From assembly GCF_024448695.1 (NCBI RefSeq), contig NZ_JAMOHY010000028.1:1-42071 (forward strand): a stretch of DNA of 42,071 bases. Reading direction: 5' to 3'. Made by a program: the position numbers and the translations under genes. The notes below the pieces were generated by a model, which had not been told where the DNA came from, made no database searches, and worked only from the letters and a program-made list of their open reading frames with translations. Of the stretch, positions 16,258-26,300 are shown piece after piece (positions within the stretch are counted from its first letter, which is position 1; every line of letters starts with the position of its first letter). The DNA comes from Stutzerimonas stutzeri (GTDB lineage: Bacteria > Pseudomonadota > Gammaproteobacteria > Pseudomonadales > Pseudomonadaceae).

Positions 16258-17556
16258 TCAGAAAAAACCATGGTTCTTGGTCAACTCGTTGACGCTCATA
16301 CCCATAGAAATATCCAACAGAATTTTTTTCTCGCTACCGCCGCGCTGAATCACCGAATCAATCACCTGATCTTCCACTTGGCGCGGAATGACTACAACAC
16401 CTTCCTTATCAGCAAATACAAGATCCCCCACGGTTACTGAAACCCCAAAGATGCTGATCGGCTTGTTGATCGAGTCGACAGTCGCCCGCTGCCTGACATC
16501 CTGGCAAGTGTAACCGCTAGAAAATACTGGGAAGCCCAGCCCATAAACCTCTGAGCTGTCACGCGTCTTGCCGCCAATTACGGCCCCAACCGCACCGGCA
16601 CGAATTGCCAGATTGGCATTCAATTCACCAAAATAGGCATAATCGCACAGGTCGTTCTCAACCATGATGATGTCGTTGGGAATAATAGTATTGTACGACT
16701 GTAACGCCTGGTAGATACCCTCAAACCGTTCCCCGTCATGTAAAGCGCGTAGTCGCAGTGTTTTTGCCCGAGCCAGAAGCTTGCACCCTTGGATGTTGGG
16801 CTGCAGCCCCTTGATTATCTGAGAGCGATACCCAAGATCATCGAGAATATCTGAAAGTAGCGACGAGGACATAAACCCCTTGACGTTATTAAGCAACTTA
16901 CGGTCTCTCTCCCTATGCCCCGCCGCCAACAAGTTGGCCATTTCAAACTCGTCCGGGAAATTTACGTCGAAGGCATCCTCAACCGTTGCTTCTATCTGAT
17001 AGGGACGCTCACCTATACGGCGCTGCAGTTTCAATGCAGCATTGCGCCTGACAATATACAATCCCATCGTTTCAATTACAGTATCCGGCAAGTCTACGCT
17101 ATTAGGAATATGATTGATGTCGTAGATCGGCCCATTGCCATTCCATGTATATTGCTTTTCACGCTTTATCAGCACAGCAGAATCGAACTCTGGCTGATTC
17201 TTAAGTACATTAACGCCTTCCAAGATACGCAGAGGACTTATGAAGGGGCTAGTGCAAAGAACCTGGATATAAATATCAGCCTCAACATGCGCCACTTCAT
17301 TCATAAACAGAGCATTGCCATCAACCTTGTTTGTAGCAAGACTGGGATTTCGGCGCAGTATTTTCGCACCACTGGCTGACGCCAGCTCCATAATATCTTC
17401 ACTTTCCGTATCGAGGTAAACCTCATCAATGAAAGAGCATGCCATCAGCTTTTCCAAGGTATGCAAAAACAAGGGCTTACCATCCAACAAACGTGTATTC
17501 TTATTTTCAACACGATCACTGGTTCCTTTAGCAGGAAGAAATGCAACCACCTTCAT
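16258..17556 (-). CDS. CMP-sugar cytidylyltransferase fused to RraA/aldolase-like domain
   Basis: A 432-residue fusion. Residues 1-225 match cytidylyltransferases that activate 3-deoxy or nonulosonic sugar acids with CTP: VVAFLPAKGTSDRVENKN is the nucleotide-binding loop, followed by LLDGKPLFLHTLE, QVLCTSPFISP and EDAFDVNFPDEFEMA. Residues 232-432 match the RraA/HMG-aldolase fold: GAVGAVIGGKTRD (Arg-Asp of the metal/pyruvate site kept), GFPVFSSGYTCQDVRQR and VGDLVFADKEGVVVIPR. I set the start at 17556 because GAGGTGTAAA precedes that ATG; the longer frame from 17601 is unlikely. Its stop abuts the GT29-like gene. The aldolase-like half could form or cleave the sugar acid that the other half activates; this is inference. 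Confidence 0.85.
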   Translation of the reverse strand: MKVVAFLPAKGTSDRVENKNTRLLDGKPLFLHTLEKLMACSFIDEVYLDTESEDIMELASASGAKILRRNPSLATNKVDGNALFMNEVAHVEADIYIQVLCTSPFISPLRILEGVNVLKNQPEFDSAVLIKREKQYTWNGNGPIYDINHIPNSVDLPDTVIETMGLYIVRRNAALKLQRRIGERPYQIEATVEDAFDVNFPDEFEMANLLAAGHRERDRKLLNNVKGFMSSSLLSDILDDLGYRSQIIKGLQPNIQGCKLLARAKTLRLRALHDGERFEGIYQALQSYNTIIPNDIIMVENDLCDYAYFGELNANLAIRAGAVGAVIGGKTRDSSEVYGLGFPVFSSGYTCQDVRQRATVDSINKPISIFGVSVTVGDLVFADKEGVVVIPRQVEDQVIDSVIQRGGSEKKILLDISMGMSVNELTKNHGFF

Positions 17557-17764
17557 TTTACACCTCATCAACACAGTAATTAAAGACAGAACAGGAGCCA
17601 ATGCCCAACATCTATGCTACCGAAACCGAGCACACCACAGCGGGTCGACACAGAGCCACTTTCCAACCATTAGCTAATTCAAACCACTTGAGAAAACGCA
17701 TAATTAATACTATCTGCGCAATACTGCGAATTCAATTCACGCTAAAACTCAAAAAACCACCAAT
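17557..17764 (-). other. AT-rich spacer inside the glycosylation island
   Basis: This 208-bp gap breaks an otherwise tightly packed series of genes. On the minus strand it holds one promoter-like element (17707-17735) and a 29-codon reading frame from about 17704 (starting MRFLKWFELANGWK) that has no clear ribosome-binding site. I do not call the small frame a gene; it could be the remnant of a lost gene or chance. Confidence 0.5.
17707..17735 (-). promoter_or_regulatory. Putative sigma-70 promoter for the CMP-sugar synthetase operon
   Basis: On the minus strand TTGAAT (17730-17735) and TAGTAT (17707-17712) are separated by exactly 17 bp. Each hexamer matches four of six consensus bases. It would start a transcript about 145 bp upstream of the gene at 17556. 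Its position in the only sizeable gap of the island makes it plausible, though AT-rich DNA gives such matches by chance. Confidence 0.4.
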
Positions 17765-18220
17765 TCAATCACTGCGAAGCGCCTTCAGCAATAGATGTAC
17801 TTCCTCACCCTCATACTCGCTGGACAGCAATCTACCTAAAGACTCCCGCAACTCAGTCGATGAGACGCCATGGGTTCTCTCCAAGTAAATCACCTCACAA
17901 ATATCTCTGAGATAATCGAATCGACCGGACCAGTCACTTCCCATCACAAAAATATCGACACTATGCTCTGTAATGTCCGCCACTTTCTGCTCCCAACTTA
18001 CTTCAGGAATCACCAAGTCGACACAGCGTAGCGCTTCAAGAATCTCCCTGCGCTCCTCATATGGCAGTAATGCTTTCTTCCCCTTGATAGCATTGAACTC
18101 GTCAGTAGAAACAGCCACGATCACCCGCTCACCTAGATCGTGCATGCGCTGGAGCAATCGCAGATGACCAATATGGAACATATCGAAAGTTCCATAGGTA
18201 ATAACCGTCTTCGCCATCAT
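17765..18220 (-). CDS. Glycerol-3-phosphate cytidylyltransferase-like protein (TagD family)
   Basis: This 151-residue protein is predicted to make CDP-glycerol from CTP and glycerol 3-phosphate, as TagD does for teichoic acids. It begins with the cytidylyltransferase core TVITYGTFDMFHIGHLRLL, containing the HxGH motif (residues 16-19). It ends the catalytic region with YLERTHGVSSTELRESL, equivalent to the RTxGxST nucleotide-binding signature. TagD-family lysines and acidic residues occur in between (IKGKKALLPYEERREIL). It is about 20 residues longer than Gram-positive TagD. Two adjacent ATGs (18220, 18217) are possible. Its likely partner is the TagB/F-like transferase at 9292-10572. Other small cytidylyltransferases (for example for ethanolamine or ribitol phosphate) cannot be fully excluded. 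Confidence 0.87.
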   Translation of the reverse strand: MMAKTVITYGTFDMFHIGHLRLLQRMHDLGERVIVAVSTDEFNAIKGKKALLPYEERREILEALRCVDLVIPEVSWEQKVADITEHSVDIFVMGSDWSGRFDYLRDICEVIYLERTHGVSSTELRESLGRLLSSEYEGEEVHLLLKALRSD

Positions 18221-18742
18221 CTAAAAACCACCCCCTGAGCCCACTGCGCAAACTCCCCCCAAAGCCTGCAAAGCGCCTTCTCTCGTGTATGAACCGGCCC
18301 ATACCTTGAATCCAAGGTAAGACGTCTTGCCTCCTTCGACCCAGGGCTTTTCAGCGCAGAACCAAGCATATCGGTTCGAGGCTCCAGCCTCATGGAAAGC
18401 ATTCTCTATTGCCTCCTGCCTTTCCTGTATAAACGCTCGATTCAGATACAGAAAAATCTCGAACCCTACCGCGCTATCCGCTACATCCATATTCTGAAAA
18501 TAGGCAAGCGTAATATTGGCTTCTGGTATCGTTTGCGCCCAGTTGGCCGGAAAAAAACGCAGTGCACGATAACCATTGCTCCAAGTCTGGCTACGCGTGG
18601 ATACAGCTGTGTCGATCCCGTCACCGGTCAGTGCGCTGGTCACCCGGCTCACGCCTTCCTGCGGCAGCTCTTCCTCGAAATGCTGCTCACGCTCGGCAGC
18701 GATGCTTTGCCAGTTGATCGGTGCAAGATTAGAGGTTTCCAT
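18221..18742 (-). CDS. Hypothetical protein, first part of the glycosylation island
   Basis: I do not recognise this 173-residue protein. It has no signal peptide or membrane helix. The middle reads like a soluble enzyme or binding domain (SNGYRALRFFPANWAQ, then FEIFLYLNRAFIQERQEAIE and YAWFCAEKPW). I took the ATG at 18742 because it overlaps the previous stop as TGATG. The last 18 residues are odd (GALQALGGVCAVGSGGGF). Another frame there gives KALCRLWGEFAQWAQGVVFR and ends in a TGATG overlap with the next gene, so a small frameshift near 18285 is possible. Function unknown. Confidence 0.6.
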   Translation of the reverse strand: METSNLAPINWQSIAAEREQHFEEELPQEGVSRVTSALTGDGIDTAVSTRSQTWSNGYRALRFFPANWAQTIPEANITLAYFQNMDVADSAVGFEIFLYLNRAFIQERQEAIENAFHEAGASNRYAWFCAEKPWVEGGKTSYLGFKVWAGSYTREGALQALGGVCAVGSGGGF

Positions 18743-18960
18743 CAGGCATGCTCCACCAGGCAGCACAGCAAGGCCTTGCTCAACCAGGAGGGCACCTGCG
18801 GGTTAGCTCCCACGAACAAGGCCATCAAGCTGGAGGTGGTTTTTTTCAGATAGCCACGGCCACCGCTGGAAAAGAAATTGATCTCGCCTTGGGGCTTTTC
18901 CGGCAGGCGGGCAATGGCATTCAACACTTGTGAGAGGCTGTCGCAGGTCATCACTGCCAT
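18742..18960 (-). CDS. Small hypothetical protein at the head of the island
   Basis: A 72-residue protein of unknown function. The sequence (FFSSGGRGYLKKTTSSLMAL, then PSWLSKALLCCL) is neutral to basic and contains no motif I know. It is kept as a gene because its stop overlaps the next start (TGATG), because AGGACTC precedes its ATG, and because it continues the minus-strand operon. It may be the first gene transcribed in the island; no clear promoter was found in the 600 bp upstream. Confidence 0.5.
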   Translation of the reverse strand: MAVMTCDSLSQVLNAIARLPEKPQGEINFFSSGGRGYLKKTTSSLMALFVGANPQVPSWLSKALLCCLVEHA

Positions 18961-19563
18961 TAAAGAGTCCTGCCGGCCAGGCTAATCACTGTATTTATAT
19001 CGCATCACGCCTTACCCATGGAGCCATGAGGCACGATGTTGCAGATCGGCGGGACGAGATGAGTGGCTGCGCCTGCTCCCATTTGTGTCAGTTAGCCGTC
19101 GCCTTAAAGCCATGAGCAAGGATCAGACCAAAAGCATCCTAGGCCTTCGCCGCCCGCAAGAATGCCATCAATTTAATGGCACCTCCATGACTGGCATGCG
19201 AGCTTTCATGGTGAGCAGGCTTTCAAGAAGGGTGTGCCGCAGTGAACCGTTACGAGCACTTGCAAAAGCTTCGTGGCTGAAGCTGCGTTCGCCCAAAGTG
19301 CTTACTGGAGTTGCTTGAAGGGGTACATAAAATCCCCTTGTATGGCGGCCCGGTCCTGCAGGCAGGATCGATCTTCCCGATGTTCCGCGTCGGAACGCAA
19401 CCAGAGCCGCTTCGTGTTGCAGCGGCACAGAGCGTCCCAAGCCGGTTCCCACGAAGGAGCGTGGGAACCACCGGGTTCTATGTAGCACCCAGGTGGTGTG
19501 CTCCGGAGCTTTTTCTCTGGTCAGGAAGCCGCACGCTTTCCAACAAGCTCCTAACCCTGCGCC
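18961..19563. other. Non-coding spacer between the island and ligA, with hairpin repeats
   Basis: No gene can be supported in these 600 bp. It holds several palindromes. AAGGGG (19318-19323) pairs with CCCCTT (19334-19339). A REP-like fragment TTCGTGGCTGAAGC (from about 19270) recurs near 27129. A perfect 9-bp stem lies at 19444-19469. Such repeat-filled spacers mark the boundary between the glycosylation island and the conserved ligA-zipA-smc block. Confidence 0.6.
19444..19469. repeat. GGTTCCCAC palindrome downstream of ligA
   Basis: A perfect inverted repeat: GGTTCCCAC (19444-19452), loop GAAGGAGC, then GTGGGAACC (19461-19469). This palindrome type is dispersed in Pseudomonas intergenic regions. 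It lies about 95 bp beyond the ligA stop codon and has no T tract on either strand, so it is better called a repeat than a terminator. Confidence 0.7.
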
Positions 19564-22056
<2,493 letters not shown>

Positions 22057-22102
22057 TTAGCCGGTCGCGTCACGTCCCCTCGGCATACCGCCGCGCAACA
22101 CC

Positions 22103-22175
22103 GTAGGAGCGAGCCATGCTCGCGAATGATTCCGCGTCAGAGTATGGCTTGTTCGCGGGCGTGGCCCGCCCCTAC
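22103..22175. repeat. REP pair (BIME-like) between zipA and ligA
   Basis: GTAGGAGCGAGCCATGCTCG with CGAA (22103-22126) faces an inverted copy, TTCGCGGGCGTGGCCCGCCC with CTAC (22152-22175), 25 bp away. Each arm is itself a small hairpin (GAGCCATGCTC; GGGCGTGGCCC). This is the standard paired layout of Pseudomonas REP sequences. Confidence 0.88.
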
Positions 22176-22188
22176 AGCTCGTTTGTTC

Positions 22189-22275
22189 GTAGGGTGGATC
22201 ACGCTTCACCGATCCACCGGGTGGCGATCCACCGAGCGGAGTCACGGTGGATGTAAAAAACGACATCCACCCTAC
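22189..22275. repeat. GTAGGGTGGAT inverted-repeat element
   Basis: An exact 11-bp terminal inverted repeat, GTAGGGTGGAT (22189-22199) and ATCCACCCTAC (22265-22275), encloses a run of short GATCCACCG-type palindromes and a hairpin GGTGGATGT/ACATCCACC with an A-rich loop. The 87-bp unit looks like a small non-coding mobile repeat (MITE- or BIME-like). It sits next to a REP pair; together they fill the zipA-ligA gap. Confidence 0.8.
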
Positions 22276-22310
22276 AAGGGCCGTGAAGCCTCCAGCGCTC
22301 TTATCGGCTT

Positions 22311-23132
22311 TTAACGCTTGACCGTCATCTTGCGGCGCTCGTATTCGACGATGCGCTGGCGGTAATGCTCGATGGTTTGTGCGGTGAGGACGCTGCGTTG
22401 GTCGTCCTTCAGCTCGCCGTTCAACTCGGCAGACAGTTTGCGAGCAGCGGCGACCATCACGTCGAAGGCCTGCTTGGGATGACGCGGGCCTGGCAACCCG
22501 AGGAAGAAGCTCACCGCAGGTGTAGTGAAATGGTCGATGTCGTCCAGATCGAAAGTGCCGGGCTTGACCGCATTGGCCATGGAGAACAGTACTTCGCCGT
22601 TGCCGGCCATGCTTTCGTGGCGATGGAAGATGTCCATTTCACCGAAACGCAGACCGCTTTCCAGAATGTTCTGCAGCAACGCCGGGCCTCGGAAGCCGGA
22701 CGGATCACGGGCGATGACGTTGATGACCAGCACTTCCTCGACAGGTGGCAGCTCCTGCTCGGGCTCTTTGCCTTCCGGCTCGTCATATTCATCGGCAACC
22801 GGATTGAGCAGCGTCGGCACCGGCTCGTCACTTGAAAAATGCAAGTCGCCCTGGTGAGGTTCGCTGGTGCGGCGATTACCGTTATCCCGCGCGCTGATCG
22901 ACGGCAGATCGTCCTCGTCCAGCGCCGGCTCGCTGTTACGGTTTATGACGCGCGGCGGGCCGAGCACTTCATGGGTCTCATCGTCGTCGGGGAAACTATT
23001 GGCAATATTGCGATCCAGCTTGAATTTCAACTTGCCCTTGCTACCGCGCATCCGCCGCCAGCCATCGAACAGAATGCCGGCGATGACAATGATGCCGATG
23101 ACGATCAGCCACTCGCGCAGACCGATATCCAT
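22311..23132 (-). CDS. zipA: Cell division protein ZipA
   Basis: ZipA anchors FtsZ to the inner membrane and stabilises the division ring. The 273-residue protein starts with a single membrane helix ([18 protein letters not shown]) followed by a basic stretch ([14 protein letters not shown]). A Pro/Glu-rich acidic linker follows, with [20 protein letters not shown] at the junction. The C-terminal FtsZ-binding domain (about 130-270) contains [28 protein letters not shown] and [19 protein letters not shown]. The order smc-zipA-ligA is standard in Pseudomonas. AGGGG lies upstream of the ATG. Confidence 0.97.
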   Translation of the reverse strand: MDIGLREWLIVIGIIVIAGILFDGWRRMRGSKGKLKFKLDRNIANSFPDDDETHEVLGPPRVINRNSEPALDEDDLPSISARDNGNRRTSEPHQGDLHFSSDEPVPTLLNPVADEYDEPEGKEPEQELPPVEEVLVINVIARDPSGFRGPALLQNILESGLRFGEMDIFHRHESMAGNGEVLFSMANAVKPGTFDLDDIDHFTTPAVSFFLGLPGPRHPKQAFDVMVAAARKLSAELNGELKDDQRSVLTAQTIEHYRQRIVEYERRKMTVKR

Positions 23133-23312
23133 TAATGCGTAAACCCCTGAATTCGATGATAAAGACGCAAATTAACAGCCGCTGAACAGGCCAATCTGCG
23201 CATCGTAAAAATTGCGCTCTAAACTAGCACGACGAACGGTAGATGTGCACCGCTGCCGCCTCTCTTTTATAAGCCACCGCTACAAACCCTCCCCGGCTGA
23301 CGCGGCCACACC

Positions 23313-26300
23313 TCAGGCCTCTACAAGTGCCACGGCCTGTTCGACATCGACAGCAACCAAACGCGAGCAACCCGGCTCGTGCATGGTCACGCCCATCAAC
23401 TGGTCAGCCATTTCCATCGCGATCTTGTTGTGCGTGATGTAGATGAACTGCACGGTCTCCGACATTTCCTTGACCAGCCGCGCATAGCGACCGACGTTGG
23501 CGTCATCCAGCGGCGCATCCACTTCATCGAGCATGCAGAACGGCGCCGGGTTGAGCTGGAAGATTGCAAATACCAGCGCCAATGCCGTCAGTGCCTTCTC
23601 GCCGCCCGACAACAGGTGGATGGTGCTGTTCTTCTTGCCCGGTGGACGCGCCATGATCGCCACCCCGGTATCGAGTAAATCTTCCCCGGTAAGTTCCAGA
23701 TAAGCGTTGCCACCGCCGAAAACCTTGGGAAACAGCGCCTGCAGGCCGGCATTGATCTGGTCGAAGGTTTCCTTGAAGCGGTTGCGGGTTTCCTTGTCGA
23801 TCTTGCGAATGACGTTTTCCAGCGTTTCCAGCGCCTCGCTGAGGTCATCGTTCTGTGCGTCCAGGTAGCGTTTTCGCTCGGACTGCTGCTGATATTCGTC
23901 GATAGCCGCCAGGTTGATCGGGCCCAGACGCTGGATGCGCGCGTCCAGACGCTCCAGTTCGGCGGCCCACTCCGCCTCGCTCGCGCCATCCGGCAGAGTC
24001 GCGAGCACGCCGTGCAGGTCGTAACCCTCCTCATGCAACTGATCCTGCAGTGCCTTTCGCCGCACGTTCAGCGCTTGCCATTCCATGCGTTGCTGTTCGA
24101 GCTGGCCGCGTACCAGTTGCGCCTGTTGTTCGGCCTGGGTCCGGCGTTTCTCGGCGTCACGCAATTGACGGTCGGCATCTTCGAGCGCCAGTCGGGCCAG
24201 TTTGAGCTCATCTTCCACGCCCATGCGCCGTTCAAGCAGCTCCTCAAGTTTCATGCGCAGCTCTTCCAGAGGCGCCTCACCTTCTTCCAGGTTCAGGCTG
24301 AGCTGCTCGCGACGCTCAATTGCTCGCTCGAACTGCTGTTCGAGACGCTCAAGGGCCTGGCGGGTCGAGTCGTGCTGGGCCTTGAGCGAGCCCACACGCA
24401 CCGCCAGCTGATGCGCCTGATCCTTGTGCTGTCGGGCCTCCTGGCGTACCCGATCGAGCTTTTCGCGCAGACCATCGCGGCTTGCCAGCAGCACCTCGCG
24501 CTGCTCGGTGTCCAGCGCCATGGCATCAAGCGCGTCCTGCAACTGCAGGCGCGCTTCGGCCAGCTGCTCGGTTTCCAGGCCACGCTGTGCGGCCAGTTCG
24601 GCAAGCTCTTCGTCCAGACGACGACGACGCACACTCAGCTGTTCCAGCCGGGCCTGACTGGCCGATAGCTTCGCCTTGAGTTCAGCTTGCTGACGGGCTT
24701 CATCCTGCTGACGGCGACGCTGCTGTTCGCGTTCTTCCTCCAGCTGACGTTGCGCCTCGCGCTGCTGATCGAGGCGCTCGTCCTGCAACTCCAGATCGGC
24801 TTCGCGCTCATCACGCTCGTCCTGCAGCCGCTCCAGTTCCTGCCCTCGCGCCAGCAATCCGGACTCAGCCTCGGCGGCACGCCGCACTCGCAGAAAATAC
24901 CGCCCAACCCAATAACCATCACGACTGATCAGGCTTTCGCCATCAACCAGCGCAGCACGACCAGCCAGCGCCTGATCAAGCGTCTCCACCGGCCGCACCC
25001 GGCCCAACCAGGACGAAAGGTCCGTGGCGGACTCGACCTTGTCCAGCAGGCTGCCGGCAATGGATATGCTGGTCGACGGACTGACAAGACGCAGATCACC
25101 CTGCTCGAAACCACCCATATCGAGGCCGTCGAAGCCGTCCAGCAACACCGCCTGCAGATCCGCGCTCAACACGGTTTCGACCGCCAGTTCCCAGCCCGGC
25201 TCGACGCGAAGCCCTTCGGCCAGGCGTGGACGCTGGTCAAGCTGATGTTCGCGCAGCCATTCGGACACGCCCTTGCCGGGGTCCATCGCCGCCTGCTGCA
25301 AAGCCTCCAGCGACGTGATGCGGCCATTCAGGCGCTGCAGCTCGCCCTGCGCCTGCTGCTGCGCCCGAGCAGCACCCTGCAGCTGCTCGCGCAGTTGTTC
25401 CAGCTGTTGTTCGGTGTGTTCCTGAGCAGCGGCCAGCTCCTCCAGATTCAGTTCGCTGACGGCCAGCTGCTCGCCCATTTCCAACATCGCGGCATCTTCC
25501 GGGTCGCTGGCCAGCGAGGCGCGCTCATCTTCAAGACGTCGCTGACGCTCGGCCAGACGTTCGAGACTCTGTTCGAGCTGCTGGATACGTGACTGCTGCA
25601 CCTCGGAGGCACGACGCGGCTCGGCGCTCTGCTGGTTGAACCGCTCCCATTGCTCCTGCCAAAGCTGCATGGCGGTTTCGGCTGCTTCCAGTTGCGCGGC
25701 GGTTTCTTCCGCTGCTGCGCCGGCCAGTTCCTGTTCGGGTTCGAGCATCGCCAGCTCTTCGCCGAGAGTGGCCAGCAGGGTGCGGTCGTGGCCCAGATGG
25801 GATTCGGTTTCCAGGCGCGCCTGCTCGGCTTCGCGCAAGTCGTCCTGCAACTGCCGCAAACGCTGCTGGCCGTGCTGGATGCTCTGTTCGACCCGCGCGA
25901 TATCGCCGCCCACCGAATAGAAACGCCCCTGAACCTGATTGAAGCGTTCGGACAACTCGTGGTGACCGTCGCGCAGGCGCTCGATGCTGGCATCGGCATT
26001 GCGCTGTTCGGCCACCAGCGCCTCGAACGCCACGTCCTGATCGCCGATCACCTGCTCGCGCTGGCCAACCTGCTCGTTCAGCGCCTGCCAGCGCAGCGCC
26101 GACAGCTGCGCCTTGAGCTGACGCTCCTCGGCCTTGTATTGCTGATACTTCTCCGCGGACTGCGCCTGGCGGTGCAGGCGTTCGAGCTGGCGTTCCAGCT
26201 CTTCGCGCAGGTCGGTCAGGCGCTCCAGGTTTTCGTGTGTGCGGCGGATGCGGTTCTCGGTTTCGCGGCGGCGCTCCTTGTATTTGGAGATGCCGGCGGC

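Noticed and set aside
17617..17704. A 29-codon minus-strand frame (starting MRFLKWFELANGWK) in the gap before the CMP-sugar synthetase gene
   Set aside because: No ribosome-binding site, very short, and no way to test conservation here; recorded only as part of the spacer.
22302..22309. A GCCGATAA match (minus strand) at the end of zipA, resembling a sigma-28 -10 box
   Set aside because: There is no TAAA-like -35 at the required 15-bp distance, and ligA is not a flagellar gene.
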